From Acidobacteriota bacterium (GTDB lineage: Bacteria > Acidobacteriota > Terriglobia > Terriglobales > SCQP01), in contig DAHUYO010000031.1 in the NCBI GenBank assembly GCA_027315185.1, positions 1 to 37,249 of the forward strand: DNA of 37,249 nucleotides, given 5' to 3'. Below, in pieces: positions 7,420-16,295 of this stretch. The first letter of the stretch is position 1, and each line of letters starts with the position of its first letter. Below the pieces are notes generated by a model. The model did not search any database. It saw nothing but the letters and a program-made list of their open reading frames with translations, and was not told the DNA's origin. Position numbers and translations under genes: made by a program.

Positions 7420-9080
7420 CCTCCGGCGGCGCCGGTAAACCGCACCTCCACCAACGTGCAATCGTCGTTGAAGGGGACGCCGGCGCAGAAGGCCCGCACC
7501 GCCGCCACCACTGCTTCCGGTCCGGCGCCTTCGGCGGCCAGGCGCAGCAGCCGCTCTTCCCCGAAAAACTCGCCGGCGGCATTGGTCGCGTCGGGCACGC
7601 CGTCGCTGCTGGCCAGGACGCGGTCGCCGGACGCCAATTGCAAACGCTGGCAGGTGAACTCGGCCACCGGCAGCAAGCCGACGGGTACGCAGGTCTCCGC
7701 CAGCGTCCGGCATTGGCCGTCGGCGCGGGTCAGGACCGGGGGCTGGTGGCCGCAGTTCAGGTATTCCAATGCGCCGTCGGGGGTGATGCGCAGCAACAGC
7801 ACCGTGGCGTATTTGTCGTCCACCGGCCGGGCGCGCAAAAAGGCGTTCATGGTTTGGGCGATCGTGGTCAGCGCGGCGCCAGCCAGCAATTGCGCATGCG
7901 CAATGCCTTGCAAGGATGCGGCCAGCAACGCCGCCGCCGGACCCTTGCCGCTGACGTCGGCCAGCACCACGGTGATGCCCTCCTGGCCGGCCATCGCGTG
8001 GTGCAGCACGTCGAAAAAGTCGCCGCCGATTTGCCGGCAGGCGACGCTGTGCCCGCAGACCTGAAGATACGGCGCGCGAGGGATTTCGCCGGACATCAGG
8101 CCTTGCTGAATCGCCGCCGCCAGCTCCAATTCCCGCTCCAGCCGCTGCGCTCGTTGTTCCGCTTCGACCAGGCGCACGTTGGTGACCAGGTTGGCCGCCT
8201 CGCCCGCCAGGGCCCGCAGCAGGTCTTGGCTGACCATGGAAAGTTGCGGCCGCGCCGCATGGCTGTCCAGATACAGCACGCCGATGGCGCGGGGCAGGTG
8301 CGAACTGCTCGTCGGGCCGATGGACTGCGCCACGGTCAACGCCGCCCGCAGCCGGGGATCGTGGAGCGGCAGACAGACGACCGTGCGCAAACCCTGGGTG
8401 ACGATGCTTTGGCCCAATTCCATATCGGCGGTGGCGCCGGCTTCCAGCGGCGCGCCGGTGAGCACGAACTCCGCCGCCGAGTCCATCGCTTCCCGCACCA
8501 CGGAATGGGAGATGGTGGTGGCATCCACCGGCGGCGCTCCGGGTGTGGAGCGCGCCGCCGCGACTTCCAACCGCCCGTCGGCGCCGGGCAAAAACACCAG
8601 GCCGCGCTCGGCGCCGGTGAGGCGCAGGGCGCAGTCCAGCATGGCGGAGAGAACTTCGCCGACGATCCGCGCGGAGCGCAGCCGCCGCGCGAAGTCCAAA
8701 AACAACCGCAACATTTCCAGTTCGCCGGTGCCCTCCGTCCGGTCCACCGCCCGCATTTGGGTCAGCAAGACGGAGGCGTCGGGCGCGGGATCAAACACGA
8801 TCCCCAGTCCCGGACAAGCAGGAAACTCGATGCGGTCGCCGGGGGTCAGGCGATGCCGCGCCGCTCGCTGGCCGTTCACGATGCTGCCGCCGCCGGCTAA
8901 ATCCAGCAGGAAATATCCGTCCTCGTCGGCGCAGATCTGCGCATGGTCGCGCGAGATATGTGGATCGGCGATCACCAAGGAGTGCGTCGAGCGGCGCCCG
9001 ATGGTGAAGGGCAGGGGATCAACCGGCAGGCGGCGTTCCTCGCCGCGGCCGGAAACGACGACATAAACGGGACTGGCCAT
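7416..9080 (-). CDS. FHA-GAF-SpoIIE (PP2C) serine phosphatase
   Basis: Signalling protein of 554 residues with three domains. An N-terminal FHA phosphothreonine-reader domain (about 1-100) shows [22 protein letters not shown] and the later VNGQ motif. A GAF-like sensor domain (about 125-310) follows, then a short coiled linker ([20 protein letters not shown]). The C-terminal SpoIIE/PP2C phosphatase domain (about 330-550) has metal-binding signatures [33 protein letters not shown] and [10 protein letters not shown]. Such proteins usually dephosphorylate anti-sigma-factor antagonists or phospho-Thr proteins, but no partner gene is adjacent. A TATAAT hexamer lies 16 nt upstream of the ATG. Confidence 0.9.
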   Translation of the reverse strand: MASPVYVVVSGRGEERRLPVDPLPFTIGRRSTHSLVIADPHISRDHAQICADEDGYFLLDLAGGGSIVNGQRAARHRLTPGDRIEFPACPGLGIVFDPAPDASVLLTQMRAVDRTEGTGELEMLRLFLDFARRLRSARIVGEVLSAMLDCALRLTGAERGLVFLPGADGRLEVAAARSTPGAPPVDATTISHSVVREAMDSAAEFVLTGAPLEAGATADMELGQSIVTQGLRTVVCLPLHDPRLRAALTVAQSIGPTSSSHLPRAIGVLYLDSHAARPQLSMVSQDLLRALAGEAANLVTNVRLVEAEQRAQRLERELELAAAIQQGLMSGEIPRAPYLQVCGHSVACRQIGGDFFDVLHHAMAGQEGITVVLADVSGKGPAAALLAASLQGIAHAQLLAGAALTTIAQTMNAFLRARPVDDKYATVLLLRITPDGALEYLNCGHQPPVLTRADGQCRTLAETCVPVGLLPVAEFTCQRLQLASGDRVLASSDGVPDATNAAGEFFGEERLLRLAAEGAGPEAVVAAVRAFCAGVPFNDDCTLVEVRFTGAAGG

Positions 9081-9095
9081 CGCGGTGCCGCGCCG

Positions 9096-9101
9096 ATTAT
9101 A
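9096..9101 (-). promoter_or_regulatory. -10 (TATAAT) of the FHA-SpoIIE gene
   Basis: A perfect TATAAT on the minus strand, 15 nt from the ATG at 9080, so the leader would be about 9 nt. It shares a short divergent region with the gatB promoter. Confidence 0.45.
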
Positions 9102-9168
9102 GCGTAGTGCAGCCTATGGAAACTCCGGGATGGCGCCGGCGGTCGGTCCCCGGCGTCGGCGGTGCCGC

Positions 9169-9174
9169 TACACT
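9169..9174 (+). promoter_or_regulatory. -10 (TACACT) of gatB
   Basis: TACACT ends 10 nt before the ATG at 9185, so the 5' leader would be only about 3-4 nt (near leaderless). The same hexamer occurs before the kinase-deaminase gene. Confidence 0.45.
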
Positions 9175-9184
9175 AAGGATTGCC

Positions 9185-10645
9185 ATGCCCGAGACGGAAA
9201 GCCGCTATGAGCCTGTGATTGGGCTGGAGGTGCACGTTCAGCTCAATACCGCGTCCAAGATCTTTTGTTCCTGCACCACGCGCTTCGGCGATCCGCCCAA
9301 CACCCATACCTGCCCGGTCTGTCTGGGGCTGCCCGGCGCGCTGCCGGTGCTGAACCGGGCGGTGGTGGACAAGGCGATTCGCGCGGCGCTGGGGCTGAAT
9401 TGCACGGTGCGGGAGACCTCGATCTTCGCGCGCAAGAACTATTTCTATCCCGATCTGCCCAAGGGTTATCAAATCAGCCAATACGACCGGCCATTGGCCG
9501 AAGACGGGCATCTGGAACTGGAAATGGAGGGCGCCGCGGCGCAGCGCATCGGCATTACCCGCCTGCATTTGGAAGAAGACGCCGGCAAGAGCATGCATGA
9601 GGGCTTTCCCGATTCCCTGCACCGCTCCTACGTGGACCTGAACCGCGCCGGCGTGCCGCTGATCGAGATCGTCTCCGAGCCCGACCTGCGCTCCCCCGCC
9701 GAAGCGCATGAATATCTGACGCGGCTGAAAGAGATCATGCTGTACCTCGATGTCTCCGATTGCAACATGGAGGAGGGCAGCCTGCGCTGCGACGCCAACA
9801 TCAGTCTGCGGCCCCGCGGCCAGACCGCGTTCGGCGCCAAGGTGGAGATCAAGAACCTCAATTCCTTCCGCTTTCTCCACCGCGCGTTGGAGCATGAAAT
9901 CGAGCGCCAGGCGCAGGTGCTGGACTCTGGCGGTCGGGTGTTGCAGGAGACGCGCCTGTACAACGCCGCCGAAGGCGTGACCCGCGGCATGCGCTCCAAG
10001 GAAGAGGCGCACGATTACCGCTATTTTCCCGAGCCCGACCTGCCGCCGTTGCGCGTCTCGGCCGCTTGGCGCGCGGAGATCGAGCGCCATCTTCCCGAAC
10101 TCCCCAAGGCCCGCCGCGAGCGCCTTGTGGCGCAGTATGGCCTGACGCCCTATGACGCCGCGGTGCTGACCGCGCAGCCGGCGCTGGCGGCGTACTTCGA
10201 GCGCGCGGCCGCCGGCGCCGCGAACGCCAAGGGCATCGCCAACTGGGTGCTCGGTGATCTTTCCGCCTGGCTCAACGCCCATGCCGCGGCGGTCGAAAAG
10301 GCGCCGGTGGCGCCGGAGCAGATCGCCGCGCTGGTGGGGCTGATTGACGCCGGCGTCCTCTCCAGCAAAATGGCCAAGGACGTTTTCGCCCGCATGGCGG
10401 CCGAAGGCGAAGGCGCCGAGGCCGCCGTTGCCGCCCTGGGGCTGCGCCAAATCGGCGACGCCGGAGCGATCGAAGCGATTATCGCCGGCGTGCTGGAAGC
10501 CCATCCCAAGCAGCGGGAGCAATATCAAGCCGGCAAGACCGCGCTATTGGGGTTTTTCGTCGGCCAGGTGATGAAGGCTTCCCAGGGCCAGGCCAATCCC
10601 GGCATGGTCAACGACCTGCTGCGCAAGGCGCTGGAGGCGAAGTAG
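9185..10645 (+). CDS. gatB: Asp-tRNA(Asn)/Glu-tRNA(Gln) amidotransferase subunit B
   Basis: GatB is the subunit of the GatCAB amidotransferase that binds mischarged Glu-tRNA(Gln)/Asp-tRNA(Asn) and activates the carboxyl group for amidation. The protein has 486 residues, the usual length. The family start [15 protein letters not shown] is near residue 6. Zinc-binding cysteines are present (CSCTTRFG and [15 protein letters not shown]), as are the core [25 protein letters not shown] and YFPEPDLPP. The C-terminal YqeY-like tail domain ends in [21 protein letters not shown] chose the ATG at 9185 because the homologous protein begins there and a -10 hexamer sits just upstream; an in-frame ATG further upstream would lie 5' of this promoter. 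gatA and gatC are not in the window. Confidence 0.97.
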   Translation: MPETESRYEPVIGLEVHVQLNTASKIFCSCTTRFGDPPNTHTCPVCLGLPGALPVLNRAVVDKAIRAALGLNCTVRETSIFARKNYFYPDLPKGYQISQYDRPLAEDGHLELEMEGAAAQRIGITRLHLEEDAGKSMHEGFPDSLHRSYVDLNRAGVPLIEIVSEPDLRSPAEAHEYLTRLKEIMLYLDVSDCNMEEGSLRCDANISLRPRGQTAFGAKVEIKNLNSFRFLHRALEHEIERQAQVLDSGGRVLQETRLYNAAEGVTRGMRSKEEAHDYRYFPEPDLPPLRVSAAWRAEIERHLPELPKARRERLVAQYGLTPYDAAVLTAQPALAAYFERAAAGAANAKGIANWVLGDLSAWLNAHAAAVEKAPVAPEQIAALVGLIDAGVLSSKMAKDVFARMAAEGEGAEAAVAALGLRQIGDAGAIEAIIAGVLEAHPKQREQYQAGKTALLGFFVGQVMKASQGQANPGMVNDLLRKALEAK

Positions 10646-10673
10646 AAGCCCGGGCAGGAGCCGGCGCATAACC

Positions 10674-10943
10674 ATGTTTGCCCGCCATCTTCGCGTGACT
10701 CTGGCCGAGCCCGGTGGCGGACCGGCGCGTCCGTGCCCGATCAAATATCTGGATAGTTTCGCCATGCGCGGATTCACCGGGGAGAGCCGATTCGACGAAA
10801 CGCTGCCCGTCGCCGATGGACGCATGGAAGCCAGCCTGCGGGTCCAGCTGCCGGAGCTGCGCACCGCGCTGGAGGATTGGTTCCGGCGGAAATCCTATCT
10901 GCGGCCGGGCGAGGTGGTGGAAATTGCCGAATCGCCCCGCTAA
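10674..10943 (+). CDS. Small protein of unknown function
   Basis: Protein of 89 residues that I do not recognise. It has no signal peptide, membrane helix or obvious motif. It contains alternating hydrophobic/charged residues that could form a small alpha-beta domain (SLRVQLPELRTALEDWFRRK, ending LRPGEVVEIAES). It lies 28 bp after gatB on the same strand and overlaps the following Nudix gene by 20 nt, so the three may be co-transcribed. The ATG is the first in-frame start; a weak purine-rich stretch lies upstream. Confidence 0.55.
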   Translation: MFARHLRVTLAEPGGGPARPCPIKYLDSFAMRGFTGESRFDETLPVADGRMEASLRVQLPELRTALEDWFRRKSYLRPGEVVEIAESPR

Positions 10944-11385
10944 CCCTCCTCCCGCCGGCTGGGCGCCCCGGCTGTTCTGGCTGTGCTCCAAGATATTTGT
11001 CGCCGTCTACGGCCGCCTGCCCATCTTCGGCACGCTGCGCACCGCCGCCGCGGTCATCCACCAGGAGGACCGATATCTGATGGTGGATCGCAGCGATGGC
11101 CGCGGCCTGGGCTTTCCCGGCGGCATCGCCATGCCCTGGGAAAGCGATCGCCGCGCCTTGGAGCGGGAGACGGACGAGGAGACGGGCCTGCGCGTCACCG
11201 CGGCGGAGTTCTGGTTTCGTTACCGCGTGCGCTGGCCCATTCCCTGCTGGATCGCCGTCTATCGCGCCACCGCCGAGGGCCAAACCCGCGACAGTTGGGA
11301 GGGTCGCGCCGTCTGGGTGGAAGCGGGAGAAATGCGCCGCCGCGTCTTCGACAGCCACGAGATGATCGCCCGCCGCTTGGGTTGA
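10924..11385 (+). CDS. Nudix hydrolase
   Basis: Small hydrolase of about 153 residues for nucleoside-diphosphate-linked compounds. The Nudix box reads G-I-A-M-P-W-E, seven residues, then R-E-T-D-E-E-T-G-L. It matches GX5EX7REUXEEXGU except for Thr at the first hydrophobic (U) position. The catalytic glutamates are present. I chose the TTG at 10924 (protein start MPNRPANPPPAGW) because GAGGTGG lies 7 nt upstream, inside the preceding gene; no ATG or GTG fits before the conserved domain. A hydrophobic N-terminal segment (LFWLCSKIFVAVYGRLPIF) precedes the Nudix core and may be membrane-associated. The substrate is unknown. Confidence 0.75.
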   Translation: MPNRPANPPPAGWAPRLFWLCSKIFVAVYGRLPIFGTLRTAAAVIHQEDRYLMVDRSDGRGLGFPGGIAMPWESDRRALERETDEETGLRVTAAEFWFRYRVRWPIPCWIAVYRATAEGQTRDSWEGRAVWVEAGEMRRRVFDSHEMIARRLG

Positions 11386-11398
11386 GGCAGCACCGGAG

Positions 11399-13555
11399 CT
11401 AGCGCACCGCGTTGAGGGCGTTGGCCGCCCGCCGCAGCGCCTGGCGCAGATCGCGCAACTGCACATCGGCGTCGGTCCAGCGCTTTTCCGCCAATCGCTG
11501 CGTCGCCCCGGGCAGCACCACCGGCGCATAGCCGCGGGTGATCTCCGGCGCGTAGATCAAATGCTGGTAATAGGGCCGGCCGGGCAGCCCCTGCGGCAAC
11601 AGAAAATTCTGGTCGAAGTGCGCCAGCGCCTGGTTGAACCGCGCCAAGCGGCGGGGATCCGCCCTGCCCTGCGCCAGCGCCTGTGCCGAGCGGCGGGTGA
11701 AATGATCGGCCGCGGTTTCCAGCTGCACCGCCGCCGCGAGCGTCGGCTGCCAAGCCAGCTTCTGCGCCGGCGGCGCTTTGGTCGCGGCGCGGCGGGCGGT
11801 GATGGCGTTGGCGATCGCCACCGCGTAGGCGGGAATGGCCAGCGGCGCCAAGGGGGCATCCGCCAATCGCATGGCGATCAGGCCCTTGATGTCGGTCTGT
11901 TCCTGGCCATAGTAAAAGTGCGGATCTTCCTCGCTGACGAAGTAATGAAAATCGTCATAGAGCGAGTGGTACACGCCGTATTTGCCCGTCATGGCGACAT
12001 CGGCGGTGGCCAGGCCGACATGGTTGAGGAAGGGCTCGAAGTCGCTGCCTCCACCCAACGGTCCGATCGGCGGCGCCGCCGGCGGCGGCCCCGTCAACCC
12101 CGCCCGCTGACGGGCGTGTTGCAGCCAGGCTTGATATATCGTCATTCCCGGGTGCAGCAGATCGGGCACCGCGGCGGTGACGGAGCGGATGAGCGGCCGC
12201 AGGGATGCGACCGCATCGGCGCGGAAGTTGGGGCCGTAGTCGCCTTCATCGCTGTTGATGTAGGCGACGGCATCGGCTTGCAGCGAACGCAGATGCTGGC
12301 TGGAGTAGTCGGTGGAACCGATCAACGCGAACTCCTCGGCGTCCCAGGAGCACAAGCGAATGGTGCGGCGCGGCCGCCAGCCCTGATGGTAGAGCCGCCC
12401 TAGAATGCGCGCGATCTCCAGTTGCACCATCGTCCCGCTGTTCGGATCCACCGCGCCGAAGGTCCAAGCGTCGCGATGGTTGCCGAGCAACACTTCTTGC
12501 GGCCCGGTGCCCGGAATGGTGCCGATCACGTCCCATATGGTCCGGTAGCGGTATTGCATCCGCAGATGCATGTGTACAACCACCTGTGGGTCGCCGCCGA
12601 TGTGATAGGTGAAGGGCAGCCCCCCTTGCCAGCCGCGGGGCGCAGCCGGCCCGGTGAGCGCGCGCAAAATCGGTTCCGCCCCGGCGGACGAGAGCGGCGC
12701 GGTGGGGGTTCGCGGCAGCCCCGCCTTCCATGCGGCGCGCTCCGCCGCATCCGGCGGCTGTCCCGGGGCCAAGGGCGCGCCCAGGTAGTTGCCGTTCAGG
12801 ATGGAGCCGCGCTGGATGCCCGTCGCCGGCCGGTAGGGGCCATTGGGGTAGACGTTGCCGGCGTGGTAGCCGTCGTCATTGGGATCGGAATAGATGAGGC
12901 AGCCCGCTGCGCCGTGCTGCTGGGCCAACTCCGACTTGATGCCCCGGTAGGATCGTCCGTAGCGCACCAGAACGATCTTGCCCCGCACCGAGATCCCGTG
13001 CGCCTTCAAATAGGCGTAGTCCTTTTCCAAGCCGTAGTTGGCGTAGACCACCGGCGCGGTGACATCGCCCGAGGGCGAGTAGGCGTTAAAGCCCACGACG
13101 GCGTTCTTCATTTCCGAATAGCGGTCGCCGGGCACCGGCTGCTCATAGTTGGGCAGCACGCGCGGCGTCGGCGTCACCAAGCGGATGCGCACCTCGAGCG
13201 GATAGGGCAGCAGCGCGGAGTAACGGACCACCTGGGTTTGCAGGCCGGCGCGCCGGAAGACGCCGGCGAAATAATTCGCCGTGGCGTGATCGGCCGGCGT
13301 CCCGGCCACGTGCGGCTGCGCGGTCAGGCGCCGCAGCGTGGCGCGCATGCGAGCGCGGTTCGGCAGTTGCTTGAACCGCGCTTCCCATTGCAGTTCCGTG
13401 GCGGCGCTTTGCGGGGTGAAGCCGATCAAGCCCCCGCCTTGCGGCGGCGCCGTAGCCGGCGCCGTTCGGGCGGCGATGGCCAGCCCGGAAACACCCAACC
13501 CCAATAACGCCGCCATCACCGGCGCCCACCACCGGTCCCACTTGCCGAATTTCAC
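11399..13555 (-). CDS. M28-family peptidase, glutamate carboxypeptidase II-like
   Basis: Predicted exported zinc metallopeptidase of 718 residues. Its domain order matches human GCPII: N-terminal hydrophobic anchor/signal (about 12-28), protease-associated (PA) domain (about 165-260), M28 catalytic domain (about 340-550) and C-terminal helical dimerisation domain. Zinc ligands and catalytic residues are visible: GNHRDAWTFGAVDPNSG (His360, Asp370), WDAEEFALIGSTDY (Glu407/408), INSDEGDYG (Asp436) and VYHSLYDDF (His530). I chose GTG at 13555 because GGGAGGA lies about 7 nt upstream and the signal segment follows. The upstream in-frame extension would be Gly/Arg-rich. It probably trims acidic C-terminal residues or dipeptides in the periplasm. 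Confidence 0.9.
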   Translation of the reverse strand: MKFGKWDRWWAPVMAALLGLGVSGLAIAARTAPATAPPQGGGLIGFTPQSAATELQWEARFKQLPNRARMRATLRRLTAQPHVAGTPADHATANYFAGVFRRAGLQTQVVRYSALLPYPLEVRIRLVTPTPRVLPNYEQPVPGDRYSEMKNAVVGFNAYSPSGDVTAPVVYANYGLEKDYAYLKAHGISVRGKIVLVRYGRSYRGIKSELAQQHGAAGCLIYSDPNDDGYHAGNVYPNGPYRPATGIQRGSILNGNYLGAPLAPGQPPDAAERAAWKAGLPRTPTAPLSSAGAEPILRALTGPAAPRGWQGGLPFTYHIGGDPQVVVHMHLRMQYRYRTIWDVIGTIPGTGPQEVLLGNHRDAWTFGAVDPNSGTMVQLEIARILGRLYHQGWRPRRTIRLCSWDAEEFALIGSTDYSSQHLRSLQADAVAYINSDEGDYGPNFRADAVASLRPLIRSVTAAVPDLLHPGMTIYQAWLQHARQRAGLTGPPPAAPPIGPLGGGSDFEPFLNHVGLATADVAMTGKYGVYHSLYDDFHYFVSEEDPHFYYGQEQTDIKGLIAMRLADAPLAPLAIPAYAVAIANAITARRAATKAPPAQKLAWQPTLAAAVQLETAADHFTRRSAQALAQGRADPRRLARFNQALAHFDQNFLLPQGLPGRPYYQHLIYAPEITRGYAPVVLPGATQRLAEKRWTDADVQLRDLRQALRRAANALNAVR

Positions 13556-13582
13556 GCTGGGTTCCTCCCTGCCGACCAAGAA

Positions 13583-13588
13583 ATTGTA
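13583..13588 (-). promoter_or_regulatory. -10 (TACAAT) of the M28 peptidase gene
   Basis: TACAAT on the minus strand between the Nudix gene stop and the peptidase GTG. The predicted leader is about 21 nt and contains the GGGAGGA ribosome-binding site. Confidence 0.4.
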
Positions 13589-13590
13589 CG

Positions 13591-14265
13591 TTACGCGCCT
13601 GCGTCTTCCGGCGCCGCCTCCGCCGCGGCAGCCAGTTCTTCCCACGCCGCCAGGCAAAGCTGCGACCAGGTCTCAAATCCTTCGCCGCCCGCGCGCCGCA
13701 GCTCGGCCAATGGGCGGAACCCCGCGGCGGCGATCTGCCGCTCCCGCGGGCGCACCGCGGGCGCCGCCAGATCCCATAGGTGAACCACGCCGACATGAAC
13801 CTGTCCGACCGGGGTGGAATCGTCGTTGAGCACGCCGCAGACGCGCCGCCGCCGCACCGCCGCGCCCAATTCCACCTCCTCCTCGAGTTCCCGTTGCACA
13901 GCCGCCGCGTAGGCCTCGCTGCCCGCCGCGCTGAACAATCCCTCATCGGCGGGGTTGATGTGCCCCCCCAGGCCGATCGAGCCCAGGGCGCGCAACCGCG
14001 CTTCGCCGCCGCCGGCCCCGCGCTGGTAACAGAAAACCGCGGTGTTCGCGCCGCTCCCGCAGCGCAGAATGACGTAGGGAATGATCTGCTTCCAAGCCGG
14101 ATCCGACTCCGCCTCGGCGCGCAAAATGAAGCGGGTGTTTGCCGGGTCGAGCAGGATCGGCAGCCACGGGCCGCCGCCGGGCGCGACGCCTTGCAGCCGC
14201 CGCGCGGAGAACAACGCCGCCGCCGGCGCCGCCAATACCCATTCCTTGCGCTGTTCCGAAGCCAT
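13591..14265 (-). CDS. Nudix-domain protein (predicted phosphoesterase type)
   Basis: Protein of 224 residues with a divergent Nudix fold. The segment GSIGLGGHINPADE is followed, after an insert, by AAAVQRELEEEVEL. This keeps the REUXEE core but has Glu in place of the usual Gly, and a longer spacing from the first glycine. The GGHINP.DE signature is typical of a Nudix subgroup annotated as predicted phosphoesterases. The substrate is unknown. Its ATG is preceded at 6 nt by a TAGAAT hexamer, so it is probably leaderless. It is followed on the same strand by the M28 peptidase gene, which has its own promoter hexamer. Confidence 0.75.
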   Translation of the reverse strand: MASEQRKEWVLAAPAAALFSARRLQGVAPGGGPWLPILLDPANTRFILRAEAESDPAWKQIIPYVILRCGSGANTAVFCYQRGAGGGEARLRALGSIGLGGHINPADEGLFSAAGSEAYAAAVQRELEEEVELGAAVRRRRVCGVLNDDSTPVGQVHVGVVHLWDLAAPAVRPRERQIAAAGFRPLAELRRAGGEGFETWSQLCLAAWEELAAAAEAAPEDAGA

Positions 14266-14271
14266 CGCCCG

Positions 14272-14277
14272 ATTCTA
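14272..14277 (-). promoter_or_regulatory. -10 (TAGAAT) of the Nudix gene
   Basis: TAGAAT on the minus strand ends exactly 6 nt before the ATG at 14265, the same spacing as at three other genes in the window. This indicates a leaderless mRNA. Confidence 0.45.
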
Positions 14278-14376
14278 CCCGGGCCGGCCCGCTCGAGGCG
14301 GGCGCTGCGCCGCGCCTCCGCGGCGAACGGCCCGCGTGGCGATGCGGCGCGATTCGCCCCGCTCGCGGGAACCGGC

Positions 14377-14382
14377 TACACT
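14377..14382 (+). promoter_or_regulatory. -10 (TACACT) of the kinase-deaminase operon
   Basis: TACACT lies 15 nt before the ATG at 14398, giving a leader of about 9 nt. It probably drives the kinase-deaminase, sulfotransferase, membrane-protein and spermidine-synthase-like genes. Confidence 0.45.
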
Positions 14383-14397
14383 GAGGCCTGAAACCCT

Positions 14398-15399
14398 ATG
14401 GTTATCGGCTTAACCGGCGCCAACGGCTCGGGCAAAACCACGCTGGCGAACTACCTTCGCGATAAGGGCTTTTATTACCACTCGCTTTCGGATGAAATCC
14501 GCGCCGATCTGGAGGCGAACGGCGTCGCCCCGACGCGCGAGAACTTGATCGAAAAGGGCAATGACCTGCGCCGCCGCTTCGGGCCGGGCGTGCTGGCGGC
14601 GCGCACCGTGCAGCGCATCCAAAACGACCGCAACTACGTGGTGGATTCCATCCGCCACCCCAAGGAGATCGAGACGCTGCGCGGCCTGCCGCGCTTTTTT
14701 CTGCTGCACGTGGATGCGCCGATCGAGCTGCGCTACCGGCGCGCGGTCGAACGCGGCGATCCCCGCACCCCGAAGAGCTTCGAGGAGTTTTCGGCGCTGG
14801 AACAGCGGGAGCGCGGCGGCGGCGGCGCCGCCGGGCAAGACCTGGACGCCTGCGCCGCGCTGGCCGACGCCACGGTGAGCAACGACGGCCCGGTCGAGCC
14901 CTTTCTGGCCCGCGCCGAACAGGTCATCCTTCCCTGGATGCGGGATGAGCCGCGGCCCGGCTGGGACGAGTACTTCATGCGCATCGCCCGCATCGTGGCC
15001 TTGCGCAGCAACTGCATCAAGCGCAAGGTCGCCGCGGTCATCGTCCAGGACCGGCGCATCATTTCCACCGGCTACAATGGCACGCCGCGGGGCATCACCA
15101 ATTGCAACGAGGGCGGCTGCCCGCGCTGCAACGCCCTGGCCGCCAGCGGCACCCGCCTGGACGAGTGCCTCTGCTCCCACGGCGAGGAAAACGCCATCGT
15201 CCAGGCCGCCTACCATGGCATCTCCATCAAGGGCTCGACGCTGTACACCACCTTTTCCCCCTGCTTGCAGTGCACCAAGATGATCGTCAACGGCGGCATC
15301 GCGGACGTGGTCTACAACGCGGCCTATCCGATGGGCGACACTGCGCTGCGGGTGCTGAAGGAAGCCGGCATCCGTTATCAGCAGATTGAGCTGAGCTAG
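14398..15399 (+). CDS. P-loop kinase / deoxycytidylate deaminase fusion
   Basis: Two-domain protein of 333 residues. Residues 1-180 are a P-loop nucleotide/dephospho-CoA-kinase-like domain with Walker A GANGSGKT (residues 7-14) and a lid-like Arg-rich segment (LRYRRAVERGDPRTP). Residues 185-333 are a dCMP deaminase, which makes dUMP for thymidylate synthesis. The catalytic zinc site is H261-G-E263 with PCLQC (Cys289, Cys292), and an extra structural cysteine set lies in CNEGGCPRC...ECLC, as in ComEB/dCMP deaminases. Yeast Dcd1 and the anti-phage AvcD deaminases share this kinase-deaminase order. Here the length and setting look more like a metabolic enzyme. The protein starts with its own TACACT promoter and is 7 bp from the sulfotransferase gene. 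Confidence 0.9.
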   Translation: MVIGLTGANGSGKTTLANYLRDKGFYYHSLSDEIRADLEANGVAPTRENLIEKGNDLRRRFGPGVLAARTVQRIQNDRNYVVDSIRHPKEIETLRGLPRFFLLHVDAPIELRYRRAVERGDPRTPKSFEEFSALEQRERGGGGAAGQDLDACAALADATVSNDGPVEPFLARAEQVILPWMRDEPRPGWDEYFMRIARIVALRSNCIKRKVAAVIVQDRRIISTGYNGTPRGITNCNEGGCPRCNALAASGTRLDECLCSHGEENAIVQAAYHGISIKGSTLYTTFSPCLQCTKMIVNGGIADVVYNAAYPMGDTALRVLKEAGIRYQQIELS

Positions 15400-15406
15400 G
15401 CCCGCC

Positions 15407-16279
15407 GTGGCGGATTCGCCCTTGCGCATCTTGTTTTTGGCCGGCAGCGCCCGCTGCGGCAGCACGCTGGCGGGGCGCATGCTCGGCGAATTGCCGGGTC
15501 TGGTCAACGCCGGCGAGCTGGGCTTGTCGTTGCTGTTCGCCGACGCGCAGGCGGTGACCGTACCGTGCGGCTGCGGCCAGCCGGAAGCGGAGTGCCCATT
15601 CTGGAGCGCGGTCGCCGCGGGCCGGCCGGTGCGCGACTTTGGCCTGCCCTGGCGCACGCGCAATTTGTTGCGCCTGTGGCGGCGGATGCGCCGCGATGCC
15701 GCGCTGCGCATGGCGATGGCGGAGGTCTTGGTGCCCCTGTACCGCAATGTCGCCGCCCAGGCGGGCGCGGAGTGGGTGGTGGATATTTCCAAGAATCCCG
15801 CCATTGGCTTGATCCTGAGCGAACTGCCGGGCGTGGAGCTGGCGGTGTTGCACCTGGTGCGCGATCCGCGCGGCGTGGTGGCCAGTTGGCGCCGGCGCAA
15901 AGCCTACCTGCCCAAGATCCGGCCCATCAAGGTGATCCGCTGGATTTGGTTCGCGAGCGTATTGTCGGAAGTGCTGGCGCGCCGCGCGCCGCTGCGTTGG
16001 CGCTTCCGCTACCGGGATTTCATCGCCGATCCGGAAGCCGTCCTGCGGCAGGTGGCGGCGGGCCTGCACCGGCCGGCGCCGGAACTGGCGTTTCTCCGCC
16101 CGGGCGCCGCGCGCTTCCACACGCAGCATATTCTGTTCAGCAATCCAGACAAGATGGATGGAGGATGGATACCGCTGCGGGTTCCAGAAGTGAACTTGGA
16201 CCGTCCGGCCCGTTGGCTGACCAACCTGCTGACCTGGCCGCTGCTGGCGCGTTACGGGTACTTCCGCCCCAACCGCTAG
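15407..16279 (+). CDS. Sulfotransferase family protein
   Basis: Predicted PAPS-dependent sulfotransferase of 290 residues. The 5'-phosphosulfate-binding loop is near the N-terminus (LAGSARCGSTLAGRML). The 3'-phosphate-binding region is near residue 150 (LHLVRDPRGVVASWRRRK). The fold otherwise resembles bacterial sulfotransferase-3-like proteins. A CGCG...CPFW cysteine pair near residue 50-60 is seen in a subset of the family. The acceptor (carbohydrate, lipid or protein Tyr) is unknown. The start is GTG at 15407, 7 bp after the deaminase stop. The membrane-protein gene follows 16 bp downstream. Confidence 0.82.
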   Translation: MADSPLRILFLAGSARCGSTLAGRMLGELPGLVNAGELGLSLLFADAQAVTVPCGCGQPEAECPFWSAVAAGRPVRDFGLPWRTRNLLRLWRRMRRDAALRMAMAEVLVPLYRNVAAQAGAEWVVDISKNPAIGLILSELPGVELAVLHLVRDPRGVVASWRRRKAYLPKIRPIKVIRWIWFASVLSEVLARRAPLRWRFRYRDFIADPEAVLRQVAAGLHRPAPELAFLRPGAARFHTQHILFSNPDKMDGGWIPLRVPEVNLDRPARWLTNLLTWPLLARYGYFRPNR

Positions 16280-16295
16280 CCGGCCGGGAAAAGCC

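Noticed and set aside
7317..8900. Open frame of 527 codons on the plus strand opposite the FHA-SpoIIE gene
   Set aside because: It overlaps clear conserved domains on the other strand and translates to Gln/Gly/Arg/His-rich sequence without motifs.
13556..13657. Longer N-terminus of the M28 peptidase
   Set aside because: It is Gly/Arg-rich, includes the predicted promoter hexamer and precedes a good ribosome-binding site for the GTG at 13555.
14410..15900. Minus-strand frame of 496 codons across the kinase-deaminase and sulfotransferase genes
   Set aside because: It spans two well-supported plus-strand genes and has antisense-like composition.
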